Below, one piece after another: positions 22,250 to 30,885 of a stretch of DNA of 32,718 bases. Each line of letters begins with the position of its first letter. The stretch's first letter is position 1. The position numbers and the translations under genes are program-made. The notes beneath the pieces were generated by a model. That model was given only the letters and a program-made list of their open reading frames with translations. It did not search any database and was not told the DNA's origin. The stretch comes from an uncultured Clostridia bacterium (GTDB lineage Bacteria; Bacillota; Clostridia; Christensenellales; Borkfalkiaceae): positions 1 through 32,718 of the forward strand of contig CANRIO010000011.1 of NCBI GenBank assembly GCA_947630605.1, read 5' to 3'.

Positions 22250-23053
22250 TCATTGTAACTTCTTGTGCGTTCGGGCAAACAGGGCAAAGATCGCCTGTGC
22301 GACCAATGCGATACACGCAAAGATGAGAAAGAGCATCTGGACTGCCAACTCGGGCATCATCTTCATCACCTCCGGTTGAAATATGCCTTCGAGCAGTCCC
22401 AATTTCTGGAACATGACGATGCTTTCGATCAATGACCCGACCAGCATCAACGTTCCGCCCACCATGACGACCTTCCCGAAGAATTTCCGGAAAAAGATCA
22501 CAAGTCCTCCGATGAGAGAGACCGCCGCTCCGCCGAAGCCGAGAATGACGTAGAATGCGAAATATAGATCTGCCTCCTGTGTTCCCGTGCCGCAATTCAC
22601 AAGGGCGAAAATTGTCCCCAAAAGTCCGCATAGAGCACCCACGCAGGCCAGCACGAGCACGGTGATATGTTTCCATGTAAGCACAGGCCAATTCGCGATG
22701 ATCTGCTCGATACGTCTGCGCTCCTCGAGGCGCTTGGCTCTTTGCTCTTCCTCTTTCTTCCGACGGGCCTCCTCCTCTATTTCACGCCCCTTTTTCTTTC
22801 TTGCGAAGTCCCGTTCAAACCTTTCGATTTGCTCTTCCGAGGCCGAGCTCTTCCAATTTTCGATCGCGCTTGCGATCTTCGCTTCATCCTCACGGTCTTT
22901 TGCCGCGAGGTCCCCGAAGAAGATATCGGGGATGAGAAAGGTCGCCACCGCGCCGCAATCGAATTTCACGGTCAGCCCATCCCCCTTGCAGGACAGCGCA
23001 ACGCCCTCCCCGAGATTTTTGTGCCTCAATCGCATACCAATCAGTTCTTGCAT
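22250..23053 (-). CDS. Uncharacterised four-helix membrane protein with coiled coil
   Basis: I do not recognise a named family for this 267-residue protein. Residues 1-48 (IGMRLRHKNLGEGVALSCKG, then VKFDCGAVATFLIPDIFF) resemble the small Tudor/SH3-like barrels of the 'H..FGEG.V......V.F..G...F..P' type found at the end of UvrD/PcrA helicases. Residues 52-122 are a highly charged helix or coiled coil (EEEARRKKEEEQRAKRLEERRR). Four membrane helices follow at about 130-152, 164-187, 193-215 and 236-259. GGAGG lies 5 nt before the ATG. It has a fully consensus promoter with a palindrome in the spacer and diverges from an XRE regulator, so it is probably repressed in ordinary growth. Confidence 0.8.
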   Translation of the reverse strand: MQELIGMRLRHKNLGEGVALSCKGDGLTVKFDCGAVATFLIPDIFFGDLAAKDREDEAKIASAIENWKSSASEEQIERFERDFARKKKGREIEEEARRKKEEEQRAKRLEERRRIEQIIANWPVLTWKHITVLVLACVGALCGLLGTIFALVNCGTGTQEADLYFAFYVILGFGGAAVSLIGGLVIFFRKFFGKVVMVGGTLMLVGSLIESIVMFQKLGLLEGIFQPEVMKMMPELAVQMLFLIFACIALVAQAIFALFARTHKKLQ

Positions 23054-23096
23054 GTTTTCCTCCCTATCGTCACTATCAAAAATATTTACTTCTAAC

Positions 23097-23125
23097 ATTA
23101 TACATATTTATAATATGTATGTCAA
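23097..23125 (-). promoter_or_regulatory. Consensus promoter of the four-helix membrane protein gene
   Basis: On the reverse strand TTGACA (23125-23120), 17 bp and TATAAT (23102-23097), a full match to the sigma-A consensus. Confidence 0.88.
23100..23120. promoter_or_regulatory. Putative XRE operator palindrome
   Basis: ATACATATT and AATATGTAT form perfect 9-bp arms around TAT. The palindrome fills the promoter spacer and touches both hexamers. A further half-site, AATATGTGG, lies at 23141-23149 toward the regulator gene. Repression by the divergent regulator is the likely role. Confidence 0.68.
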
Positions 23126-23180
23126 GTAATCAATAGAAAAAATATGTGGAAATTTTTTGTGCATACTATAAAATGATGGT

Positions 23181-23498
23181 ATGGATAAGGGATTTATAAA
23201 AGAGCGGTACGCGGCGATACGGCTTGCGCACAATATATCGGGCAGAAGGCTGAGCTTGGAGCTCGGGCAAAGCACGGAATATATCAACCAGATCGAAAAC
23301 GGAAAGAGCCTCCCCTCTCTGGAAGGGCTCTTCAATTTCTGCGAATACTTTCACATGTCGCTCGCGGAGTTTTTCGAGGAAGATTTTCGCTATCCCGTGC
23401 AATACAAGAGGATCATCCACGAGCTCAACCAAATGGACGCCATGGAGATCGAACAGGTCTATGGACTATTAAAGCTCATCAACCGTTCCGCAAAATAA
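23181..23498 (+). CDS. XRE-family HTH transcriptional regulator
   Basis: This 105-residue protein has a Cro/C1-type helix-turn-helix at about 10-64: IRLAHNISGRRLSLELGQ, then STEYINQIENGKSLPS as recognition helix, and LEGLFNFCEYFHMSLAEFF. The 40-residue C-terminal helix pair (YKRIIHELNQMDAMEIEQVY) may dimerise. No Shine-Dalgarno site precedes the ATG, and a TATAAA box ends 8 nt before it, so the mRNA may be leaderless; the -35 region is poor. It diverges from the four-helix membrane protein gene and is the obvious candidate to bind the palindrome between them. It ends at a strong bidirectional terminator. Confidence 0.9.
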   Translation: MDKGFIKERYAAIRLAHNISGRRLSLELGQSTEYINQIENGKSLPSLEGLFNFCEYFHMSLAEFFEEDFRYPVQYKRIIHELNQMDAMEIEQVYGLLKLINRSAK

Positions 23499-23513
23499 AA
23501 CACGATATATAAA

Positions 23514-23558
23514 AGCCGTCCCCCTTCCCGCATGCGGGAGGGGGGACGGCTGTTTTTT
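23514..23558. terminator. Bidirectional terminator between the XRE gene and trxA
   Basis: An 18-bp stem with one G-T wobble and only a 2-nt AT at the tip runs from AGCCGTCCCCC... to ...GGGGGACGGCT. It is followed by GTTTTTT on the plus strand, and by TTTTATATAT on the minus strand. It serves both converging genes. Confidence 0.92.
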
Positions 23559-23566
23559 GCCTCTTT

Positions 23567-23881
23567 TCAGATATTTTCTTCGAGGAAGGCGCGCATTTGT
23601 TCCTCGGGAGCAAAGCCCAAGTTGTGGGCCTTCACGGCGCCGTCCGAAAAGACGAAGACGTCGGGGATGGAGAAGATGCCGAGCGAGGCGGCGAGGTCGC
23701 CGTCTTTATCCACGTCCACCTTGACGAAGTGCGCACGGCCCGCAAATTCCTCCGAGAGCGTCTCGATGACCTGACCGAGCATGCGGCAGGGGCCGCACCA
23801 TGTGGCGAAAAAGTCGCAGACGACCTTCTCCCCCTTTCCGACGAGTTCGTCGAGTTCTTTACCCGTAATTTCCTTTACCAT
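23567..23881 (-). CDS. trxA: Thioredoxin
   Basis: This 104-residue protein has the thioredoxin active site FFATWCGPCRML with Cys29 and Cys32, a cis-proline region in FSIPDVFVF and normal length. It is a general disulfide reductase of the cytoplasm. The start MVKEITGKEL follows AGAGGTGAT, which lies at the hisS stop codon; the two genes are 4 nt apart and certainly cotranscribed. A partner thioredoxin reductase is not in the window. Confidence 0.95.
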   Translation of the reverse strand: MVKEITGKELDELVGKGEKVVCDFFATWCGPCRMLGQVIETLSEEFAGRAHFVKVDVDKDGDLAASLGIFSIPDVFVFSDGAVKAHNLGFAPEEQMRAFLEENI

Positions 23882-23885
23882 ATCA

Positions 23886-25139
23886 TCACCTCTTTGAGAG
23901 ATATTGTGCAAGATCGTTGAAATTTACACGCTCGGAGGTTGAGCCGAGCATGTCTTTGACGGTGGCAAAACCGCCCGCAAGTTCCTCCTCCCCGATGACG
24001 GCGACAAAGCGCGCACCCAGCTTGTCCGCATACTTCATCTGCGCCTTCAAGGAACGCTGCATGAGGTCGCATTCCGAAGGGATGCCCGCCGTCCGAAGCT
24101 CCTCCGCAAGGAGAAAGGCCCGACGTTTTGCCGCTTCATCTATCCCCGCGAGATAGCAAACAACGCGGCTTGTCTCGGGCATGGGTGCCTCCTCCGCTTC
24201 CATGACCATCAAAAGGCGCTCGAGCCCCACCCCGAATCCGACCGCGGGCATGGGCTTTGCACCGAGCTGGGATAAAAGTCCGTCGTACCTGCCTCCGCCG
24301 AGGAGCGTCCCCTGTGCGCCCGCCGCATCGGTGACGAATTCGAATACCGTGCGGGTGTAATAGTCCAACCCGCGCACGATGGAGGGATCCACCTGATACT
24401 TCACCCCCGCGCCGTCCAAATAGGCCTTCACCCCGTCGAAGTGGGCGCGGCAGTCCTCGCAGAGATAGTCGAGGGCGCGCGGAGCGTGGGCGGTGAACTT
24501 CTTACAGCCCTCGTTCTTGCAGTCGATCATGCGCATCGGGTTCTTCTCGAACCGCGCATTGCAGTCCTCGCACATTTCGGCAAGATGCGGGCGGAAGTAC
24601 TCCTTGAGGGCCTCGTGGTAGGCCGCGCGGCAGGTGGGACAGCCGATGGAGTTGATGCGGAGGGAGACCTTTTTCAGCCCCAAATTCTTGAGAAAGCGGT
24701 CGACGAGGGTGATGACCTCGGCGTCTGCGGCAGGGCCGTCCGCGCCGTAGAGCTCCGCGCCGAATTGGTGGAATTCGCGCAGTCTCCCCGCCTGCGGCCG
24801 CTCATAGCGGTAGGCGGAACAGAGGTAGTACGCCTTGAAGGGCATCGCCTCGCTCGCAAGGCCGTTTTCGATGAAGGCGCGTGCGACCCCCGCCGTCCCC
24901 TCGGGACGGAGGGTAATGGACCTCCCCCCCTTGTCGAGGAAGGTATACATCTCCTTGGTGACGACGTCCGTCGTCTCGCCGACGCCGCGGGAGAAGAGTT
25001 CGGTATGCTCGAAGACGGGCGTACGGATCTCGCGGAAGCCATAGGAGGCGGCCGTCTCGCGGGCGACGCGCTCGATGTATTGCCACTTGTATGACTGCGC
25101 GGGAAGAACGTCCTTACAGCCCTTGGGTATGTTGATCAT
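23886..25139 (-). CDS. hisS: Histidine--tRNA ligase
   Basis: This 417-residue class II synthetase starts MINIPKGCKDVLPAQ. Motif 2 is YRYERPQAGRLREFHQFGAE, followed by the His-specific VRGLDYYTRTVFEF and motif 3-like GGGRYDGLLSQLG, then an anticodon-binding domain. The middle holds a cysteine-rich insertion (CPTCRAAYHEAL, CEDCNARF, DCKNEGCKKF, CEDCRAHF), which could bind zinc and is frequent in Clostridia. GAGGGAGG precedes the ATG. In many Firmicutes aspS follows hisS; here trxA does. Confidence 0.97.
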   Translation of the reverse strand: MINIPKGCKDVLPAQSYKWQYIERVARETAASYGFREIRTPVFEHTELFSRGVGETTDVVTKEMYTFLDKGGRSITLRPEGTAGVARAFIENGLASEAMPFKAYYLCSAYRYERPQAGRLREFHQFGAELYGADGPAADAEVITLVDRFLKNLGLKKVSLRINSIGCPTCRAAYHEALKEYFRPHLAEMCEDCNARFEKNPMRMIDCKNEGCKKFTAHAPRALDYLCEDCRAHFDGVKAYLDGAGVKYQVDPSIVRGLDYYTRTVFEFVTDAAGAQGTLLGGGRYDGLLSQLGAKPMPAVGFGVGLERLLMVMEAEEAPMPETSRVVCYLAGIDEAAKRRAFLLAEELRTAGIPSECDLMQRSLKAQMKYADKLGARFVAVIGEEELAGGFATVKDMLGSTSERVNFNDLAQYLSKR

Positions 25140-25200
25140 AGAGCCTCCCTCATGTTTTCGCAGATTTCTTTCTATAGAAGCCCCCTGCAGGGCAAGGTGT

Positions 25201-25358
25201 CGGACTTCGTAATTCGGGATCCTTCGGGGGTGGGCTCGCGGTTTTCATTTTGCCCCATCGGCTCAGGATGACGCGGTTGGCCGCGGACTTCGTATCAGGG
25301 GATCCTTCGGGGATAGGCTCGCGGTTTTCATTTTGCCCCATCGGCTCAGGATGACGCG
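25201..25358. repeat. Two tandem copies of a GATCC-type palindromic repeat
   Basis: CGGACTTCGTA...GGGATCCTTCGGGG...GGCTCGCGGTTTTCATTTTG and the CCCCATCGGCTCAGGATGACGCG end occur twice with an 82-bp shift. It is a variant of the family seen elsewhere in the window (GATCC for GATGC, CAGGATGACG for CAGCATGACG) with an insert between the halves. It fills the gap between hslU and hisS. Confidence 0.72.
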
Positions 25359-25371
25359 ATTTTACACTCTC

Positions 25372-26682
25372 TTACAAGACGTACTTCTTGAGATTTCTGT
25401 CCTTCGTCATGGTCTTGAGGTGCTCCTCGACGTAGGCGCGGTTGATCTCCACCGTGACGACGGGATAGTCGCCGCCGCCCGCGTTGAAGGAGATGTCCTC
25501 CAAAAGATATTCCATGACGGTGTGCAGTCTTCTCGCACCGATGTCCTCGCTCGTCAGATTGATCTCTTCGGAAATTTCCGCGATGGCGTCGATGGCGTCG
25601 GGGGTGAACTTCAGATCGATGTTGTCGACGGCGAGAAGGACGGCGTACTGCTGGGTGAGGGAATGCTCGGTGCTCGTCAAGATCTTCACGAAGTCCTCCT
25701 TCGTGAGCGATTTGAGTTCCACCGAGACGGGAAAACGGCCCTGAAGTTCGGGGATGAGGTCCTCGATCTTCGAGACATGGAAGGCACCCGCCGCGATGAA
25801 GAGCATGTAGTCCGTCTTGACGGGGCCGTACTTCGTCATGACGGTGGAGCCTTCGACGATGGGAAGGATGTCACGCTGGACCCCCTCGCGGGAGACGTCG
25901 GCGCCGTTTGTGTTGCCCTTGCCTGCGATCTTATCGATCTCGTCGATGAAGATGATGCCGTCGTTCTCGGCACGGCGGAGGGCCTCCTCGGTGGCGGCGT
26001 CGTCGTCGATGAGCTTTTCCGCCTCCTCCTCGGTGAAGAGCTTCATCGCCTCCTTCACCGTGAGTTTGCGCTTCTTGCGCTTGGAGGGGAGCATCTCGCC
26101 GAAGATGGAGCCGAGGTTGATGGCGGCACCGCCCGGGACGAGTTCCATCGACTTGAGTTCGTCCTTGACGTCCGCCTCGATGACCATGTTGTCGAATTCC
26201 CCCTTCTGAAGGGAGGTTAAAAGGTTGTCCTCAAAGATCTTCCTGTCGAGTTCGCCGCGGTCGTTCTTCTTGATCTCGGCGAGGAGCTTCACCATGTGCT
26301 GCTCGGCGGCACGCGTCGCCTTCTCGCGGACCTCGGCCGTCTTCTCCTCCTTCACGAGGCGGATGGCACACTCGACAAGGTCGCGGACCATGCCCTCGAC
26401 GTCCTTGCCGACATAGCCGACTTCGGTGTATTTCGTCGCCTCTACCTTGATGAAGGGGGCCTTGACGAGCTTTGCGAGCCTCCTCGCGATCTCCGTCTTG
26501 CCGACGCCCGTGGGACCCTTCATGATGATGTTCTTGGGGGTGATCTCGTCGCGGAGCTCGGGTGAGAGCTGTGCCCTTCTGTAACGGTTGCGAAGGGCGA
26601 TGGCGACCGCTTTTTTCGCCTCGTCTTGCCCGATGATGTGCTTGTTTAATTCATTTACGATCTGTTTGGGGGAGAGATCCAT
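25372..26682 (-). CDS. hslU: ATP-dependent protease ATPase subunit HslU (ClpY)
   Basis: This 436-residue AAA+ unfoldase has Walker A GPTGVGKT at about 56-63, the pore motif TEVGYVGKDVEG and Walker B GIIFIDEIDKIAGKG. ELQGRFPVSVELKSL contains the sensor and arginine-finger region. The C-terminus NLKKYVL inserts into HslV. It starts at the ATG sharing one base with the hslV stop (TGATG), with GAGGTGG 5 nt before. With HslV it forms the two-component cytoplasmic protease. Confidence 0.97.
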   Translation of the reverse strand: MDLSPKQIVNELNKHIIGQDEAKKAVAIALRNRYRRAQLSPELRDEITPKNIIMKGPTGVGKTEIARRLAKLVKAPFIKVEATKYTEVGYVGKDVEGMVRDLVECAIRLVKEEKTAEVREKATRAAEQHMVKLLAEIKKNDRGELDRKIFEDNLLTSLQKGEFDNMVIEADVKDELKSMELVPGGAAINLGSIFGEMLPSKRKKRKLTVKEAMKLFTEEEAEKLIDDDAATEEALRRAENDGIIFIDEIDKIAGKGNTNGADVSREGVQRDILPIVEGSTVMTKYGPVKTDYMLFIAAGAFHVSKIEDLIPELQGRFPVSVELKSLTKEDFVKILTSTEHSLTQQYAVLLAVDNIDLKFTPDAIDAIAEISEEINLTSEDIGARRLHTVMEYLLEDISFNAGGGDYPVVTVEINRAYVEEHLKTMTKDRNLKKYVL

Positions 26683-27218
26683 CAAACCACCTCACATATG
26701 ATATGATCGTTTGTGTAGACGCAGATCTCCGAGGCGATCTTGAGGGATTTCCTCGCGATCTCCTCCGCGGAGAAATCTGTGTTCTGCGCGAGGGCGCGGG
26801 CGGCCGCGAGGGCGTAGTTCCCCCCGCTTCCGATGGCGCAGATGCCCTCGTCCGGTTCGATGACCTCGCCCGTCCCCGAGAGGATGAGAAGGGTATCCTT
26901 GTCCGCCGTGATCATCATGGCGTCGAGCTTCCTTCCGATCTGATCGCTCCGCCAGAGGTCGGCGAGCTCCACCGCCGAGCGCATGAGGTTGCCCGCAAAT
27001 TTATTGAGCATCCCCTCGAAGCGTTCGGAGAGGGAGAAGGCGTCGGTGACAGAGCCGGCAAAGCCCAGAATGACTTTGCCGCCGTAAATTCTCCTGACCT
27101 TTATGGCCGTATTCTTGAAGACGACATGCTCGCCCATCGTGACCTGCCCGTCCCCCGCGATGGCGGTGACGCCGCCCCGCTTGACGGCACAGATCGTCGT
27201 TCCGTGAAATTCTATCAT
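26682..27218 (-). CDS. hslV: ATP-dependent protease peptidase subunit HslV (ClpQ)
   Basis: This 178-residue proteasome-like peptidase begins [12 protein letters not shown]. Removal of the first six residues would expose Thr7 as the N-terminal nucleophile. It contains [41 protein letters not shown] and [16 protein letters not shown], all conserved in HslV. GGAGGAAG precedes the ATG. It is coupled to hslU and lies 33 nt after trmFO. Confidence 0.97.
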   Translation of the reverse strand: MIEFHGTTICAVKRGGVTAIAGDGQVTMGEHVVFKNTAIKVRRIYGGKVILGFAGSVTDAFSLSERFEGMLNKFAGNLMRSAVELADLWRSDQIGRKLDAMMITADKDTLLILSGTGEVIEPDEGICAIGSGGNYALAAARALAQNTDFSAEEIARKSLKIASEICVYTNDHIICEVV

Positions 27219-27251
27219 ACTTCCTCCGCTTTTTGGCGTTGATAACTTTAT

Positions 27252-28541
27252 TTACCCCAAATATTCGCGTTTGAAACGCCCGATGTCGTAGAGGGCGCGT
27301 TCGGCGATGAGCTTGCGGCGTTCCGTTTTGTCGCGCACGCCCTCGTAGCCCCCTTCCAAAATTCCGTAGTTCGCGTTCATCGGCTGGAAGTTTTTGTTCT
27401 CCGTCGCAACATAGCGGCAGAGTGCGCCGATGACGGTGGTCGCGGGCGGGAGAACGGAAGGCTTCTGGAGCAGTCTCCCCAAGACATGGTACCCCGCGAT
27501 GAGGCCGCTCGCCGCACTTTCGACATATCCCTCGACGCCCGTGATCTGCCCCGCAAAGAAGAGATCGGGGCTGCCCTTTGCCGAGAGATCGGCGTTGAGG
27601 CACTTGGGAGATTCGAGGTATGTATTGCGGTGCATGACGCCGTAGCGTTCGAATTCCGCATGTTTGAGGGCGGGGATGAGGGAAAAGACCCGCTTCTGCT
27701 CGCTGAATTTGAGGTTTGTCTGGCACCCGACGAGGCCGTAGCTCCCGCCCTCCGTATTCTCTCGGCGGAGCTGCAGGACGGCATACGGCCGCCGCCCCTC
27801 AAAGGTGAGGCCGACGGGCTTGAAGGGACCGAAGCGCAGGGTATCCATGCCGCGCGCGGCCATGACCTCCACGGGCATGCACCCCTCGAAGACGTCCTTC
27901 TTTTCGAATTCATGCAGCTTGGCACGCTCCGCGGATACGAGAGCAGTGACGAAACTTTCGTACTCCTCCTTGGTCATCGGGCAGTTGAGATAGTCCCCCG
28001 TGCCCCGGTCGTAGCGGTCCTGCGTGAAGGCCTTCTGCATGTCGACGCTCTCCCCGGTGACGATGGGTGCGGAGGCGTCGAAAAAGTGCAGGGTGCCGAA
28101 TTTCTTTTGAATGGCGTCGAAGAGCTTCCCCTGCGTCAGGGGGCCCGTTGCGACGATGCCGCCCGCGGGAAGTTCTTCCACCTCCCCGGAGAGGACGGTG
28201 ATATTGTCATGCCGGCGGAGGTGTTCGTCCACATAGGAGGAAAAGAGGTCCCTGTCCACCGCGAGCGCGCCGCCCGCGGGAACGCGGCATTTCTCCGCCG
28301 CCGCCATCGTCAACGAGCCGAGCATGCGCATCTCCTCCTTCAGAAGGCCGCAGGCGTTGCCGTAGACGTCGTCGCTCTTTAAGGAATTGGAGCACACCAG
28401 CTCGCAAAATTTTTCGCTTGTATGCGCGGGGGTCATCTTCGGCTTCATATCGATGAGCACGACCTTTGCGCCGTGCTCTGCCAAAAAATATGCCGCCTCG
28501 CTCCCCGCGAGGCCCGCGCCGATCACGGTGATCTCCTTCAC
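27252..28541 (-). CDS. trmFO: Folate-dependent tRNA (uracil-54-C5)-methyltransferase TrmFO
   Basis: This 429-residue flavoprotein makes m5U54 in the T-loop of tRNAs with methylenetetrahydrofolate and FADH2. The FAD site is VIGAGLAGSEAAYFLAEHGA. CSNSLKSDDVYGNACGLL, PAGGALAVDRDLFS and FAGQITGVEGYVESAASGL are TrmFO signatures. I start at the GTG that overlaps the topA stop codon (GTGA), because the family N-terminus begins right there. AAAGGAG lies 13 nt upstream, rather far. The gene sits after topA as in Bacillus. Confidence 0.95.
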   Translation of the reverse strand: MKEITVIGAGLAGSEAAYFLAEHGAKVVLIDMKPKMTPAHTSEKFCELVCSNSLKSDDVYGNACGLLKEEMRMLGSLTMAAAEKCRVPAGGALAVDRDLFSSYVDEHLRRHDNITVLSGEVEELPAGGIVATGPLTQGKLFDAIQKKFGTLHFFDASAPIVTGESVDMQKAFTQDRYDRGTGDYLNCPMTKEEYESFVTALVSAERAKLHEFEKKDVFEGCMPVEVMAARGMDTLRFGPFKPVGLTFEGRRPYAVLQLRRENTEGGSYGLVGCQTNLKFSEQKRVFSLIPALKHAEFERYGVMHRNTYLESPKCLNADLSAKGSPDLFFAGQITGVEGYVESAASGLIAGYHVLGRLLQKPSVLPPATTVIGALCRYVATENKNFQPMNANYGILEGGYEGVRDKTERRKLIAERALYDIGRFKREYLG

Positions 28542-30760
28542 TCGGGTCTTTGCGCTCCTTTCGCCTTGCGCTCCGAGGGGACCCTGTAGTTGCAGTCCTT
28601 CCCCGAACAGCGGACATTGCCCCGCGAGTTCCTGATGAGGGCGGAGCCGCACTGCGGGCACTTTGCCCCCGTGGGTTCGTCCCAGCTCATGAACTTACAG
28701 TCGGGATAGCCGCTGCAGCCGTAGTAAGTCTTCCCCGTGCGCGTCTTGAGCAGCTTGGTGGGCTTTCCGCACTCGGGGCAGACGCCCGCGAACACGTCCT
28801 CCCGCTTCTCCTCCTCGATGGGAAGGGTGGAACGGCAGGCGGGATAGTTGGGGCAGGCGAGGAATTTGCCGTACTTTCCGCTCTTGACGACCATCATCGC
28901 CCCGCACTTCGGGCAGGGGGTGGAGGAGGTCTCCATCTCCCCTTCGCTCACGATGTTGGAGCAGGCGGGATAGCCTGTGCAGGCGAGATACTTCCCGTAT
29001 TTGCCCAACTTTCGGACCATGGGACGGCCGCACTTTTCGCAGAGGATGTCCGTGACCTCGTCCCCGTCCGTATTCGCAAAGCGGAGCTGGTCCTCGAACG
29101 GGGGATAGAAGGCGGCGATGATGGAGTGCCAATCCTTGCCGCCGTCCTCGATCTCGTCGAGCTTCTCCTCCATATCGGCGGTAAAGCCGACGTCCATGAT
29201 GTCGGTGAAGTATTTGACGAGCATATCCGTGATGCGGTAGGCGACCTCGGTGGGCTTCATGTACTTGCCCTCTTTCTCCACATACTTGCGCTTGGTAAGC
29301 ACGGAGATGATGGAGGCATACGTCGAGGGACGGCCTATCCCCTTGTCCTCCATCGCCTTGACGAGGGAGGCATCGGTATAGCGGATCGGGGGCTTGGTGA
29401 ACTTCTGCTCCCCCGTGAGCTTGTTCGCGGTCAGCTCCTCCCCCTCCGCGAGGGCGGGAAGAAGGCCCTTTGCCTCATCTTCGTCCTCCTTGCGGTTGTC
29501 CGCATAGATGACGGTAAACCCTGCGAACTTGAGCGCCCGTCCGCTCGCCTTCAAGGCATACTCCCCGTTCTCGATCTCGATCTGCATGGAATCGTACTGC
29601 GCCTCCGCCATCTGCGAGGCGATGAAACGCTCGTAGATGAGCTTATAGACGTTGTAGTGCTTCCTGTCGAGGAGCTTTTTGACGGACTCGGGGGTGCGGG
29701 TAAGGTCGATGGGACGGATGGCCTCGTGCGCGTCCTGCGCGCCCTTTTTGGAGGCGTAGAAGTTGGGCTTCTCGGGGAGATACTCGGGGCCGTATTTTTC
29801 TTTGATATAGTCGAGGGCGGCCTTCTGGGCGTCCGCCGAGACGCGGGTGCTGTCCGTACGGATATAGGTGACGAATGCGACATGCCCCTCCCCTTCGAGG
29901 TCCATGCCCTCATAGAGGTGCTGTGCCATGAGCATGGTCTCGGGTGCGGTCATGCCGAGCTTGTTGGAGACATCCTGTTGCAGGGTGGAGGTCGTGAAGG
30001 GGGCGGGCGCATGGGACTTCGCGACCATCTTCTTCACGGAAGTGACCCTGTATTTGCCCGCCTTGAGGGCGGCGAGGACGGCGTCCGCCTCCTCCTTGCA
30101 GGTCACTTTGATCTTCTTATCGTTCTTCTTCTCGAGGAGGGCGCGGAAGGGCGCGAACTCCTTGGGAAGGTCCTGCAGCTCCGCGGCGATCGTCCAATAT
30201 TCCTCGGGAACGAAGGCCGCGATCTCGCGTTCGCGCTCGACGACGAGGCGGAGGGCCACCGACTGCACCCTTCCCGCAGAGAGACCGTTCTGGATCTTGT
30301 TGTTGAGAAGGGGGGAGAGTTTGTACCCCACGAGGCGGTCGAGAACGCGCCTCGCCTGCTGGGCGTCCACCAAGTTGATGTTGATCTTGCGGGGATGCCG
30401 AAGGGCGTTTTCCACCGCCTTCGGGGAGATCTCGTTGAACTCGATCCTGTTCTCCCCATCCTCGGGAAGGCCGAGGACGGTCTGCAAATGCCACGAGATC
30501 GCCTCGCCCTCGCGGTCGGGGTCGGTCGCGAGGTAGACGCGGGAGGCCTTTCTCGCCTCCTCCGTGAGACGTTTTATCGTCTCCTCCTTGCCGGGGGAGG
30601 TCACATAGCGCGGCTCGTAGCCGTGTTCCACCGAGACGCCGAGCTTCGCGGTCGGAAGGTCGCGGATGTGCCCGCCCGATGCGTCTACGCGGTATTTCCC
30701 TTTGAGATAACGGGAGATCGTCTTCGCCTTGCTCGGCGATTCGACAATGATAAGATCCAT
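28538..30760 (-). CDS. topA: DNA topoisomerase I
   Basis: This 740-residue type IA topoisomerase relaxes negative supercoils. It begins MDLIIVESPSKAKTISRYL (Toprim), has DPDREGEAISWHL for metal binding, and has the active-site Tyr299 in TYIRTDSTR. Four C-terminal Cys4 zinc fingers follow: CEKCGRP..CTGYPAC, CPKCGAM..CPNYPAC, CPECGKP..CSGYPDC and CPQCGSA..CSGKDC. AAGGAGTAAGG precedes the ATG. It overlaps trmFO by four bases. About 120 nt separate it from dprA; this gap is AT-rich and may hold a promoter, but no convincing pair of hexamers is seen. Confidence 0.97.
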   Translation of the reverse strand: MDLIIVESPSKAKTISRYLKGKYRVDASGGHIRDLPTAKLGVSVEHGYEPRYVTSPGKEETIKRLTEEARKASRVYLATDPDREGEAISWHLQTVLGLPEDGENRIEFNEISPKAVENALRHPRKININLVDAQQARRVLDRLVGYKLSPLLNNKIQNGLSAGRVQSVALRLVVEREREIAAFVPEEYWTIAAELQDLPKEFAPFRALLEKKNDKKIKVTCKEEADAVLAALKAGKYRVTSVKKMVAKSHAPAPFTTSTLQQDVSNKLGMTAPETMLMAQHLYEGMDLEGEGHVAFVTYIRTDSTRVSADAQKAALDYIKEKYGPEYLPEKPNFYASKKGAQDAHEAIRPIDLTRTPESVKKLLDRKHYNVYKLIYERFIASQMAEAQYDSMQIEIENGEYALKASGRALKFAGFTVIYADNRKEDEDEAKGLLPALAEGEELTANKLTGEQKFTKPPIRYTDASLVKAMEDKGIGRPSTYASIISVLTKRKYVEKEGKYMKPTEVAYRITDMLVKYFTDIMDVGFTADMEEKLDEIEDGGKDWHSIIAAFYPPFEDQLRFANTDGDEVTDILCEKCGRPMVRKLGKYGKYLACTGYPACSNIVSEGEMETSSTPCPKCGAMMVVKSGKYGKFLACPNYPACRSTLPIEEEKREDVFAGVCPECGKPTKLLKTRTGKTYYGCSGYPDCKFMSWDEPTGAKCPQCGSALIRNSRGNVRCSGKDCNYRVPSERKAKGAQRPE

Positions 30761-30851
30761 TCCTTACTCCTTCTGCCAAACGTTATTACGATATTTTTTT
30801 CAACCAAACTGTGTGATTTTTTGTCTTATGAAATGCTTTTTATTGATTCGC

Positions 30852-30885
30852 TCGTGAATTTGGTTTTCCAAAACAAATTTCACGA
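30852..30885. other. Imperfect hairpin over the dprA stop codon
   Basis: TCGTGAA and TTCACGA form the foot of a 16-bp imperfect palindrome with two mismatches and a two-base CC tip between TTTT and AAAA. It includes the dprA stop codon. No T-run follows on the minus strand, so it may protect or pause the transcript more than end it. Confidence 0.4.

Noticed and set aside
27252-28661. Longer trmFO start 40 codons upstream
   Set aside because: That extension lies inside the topA zinc-finger region, and the family N-terminus begins exactly at the GTG overlapping the topA stop.
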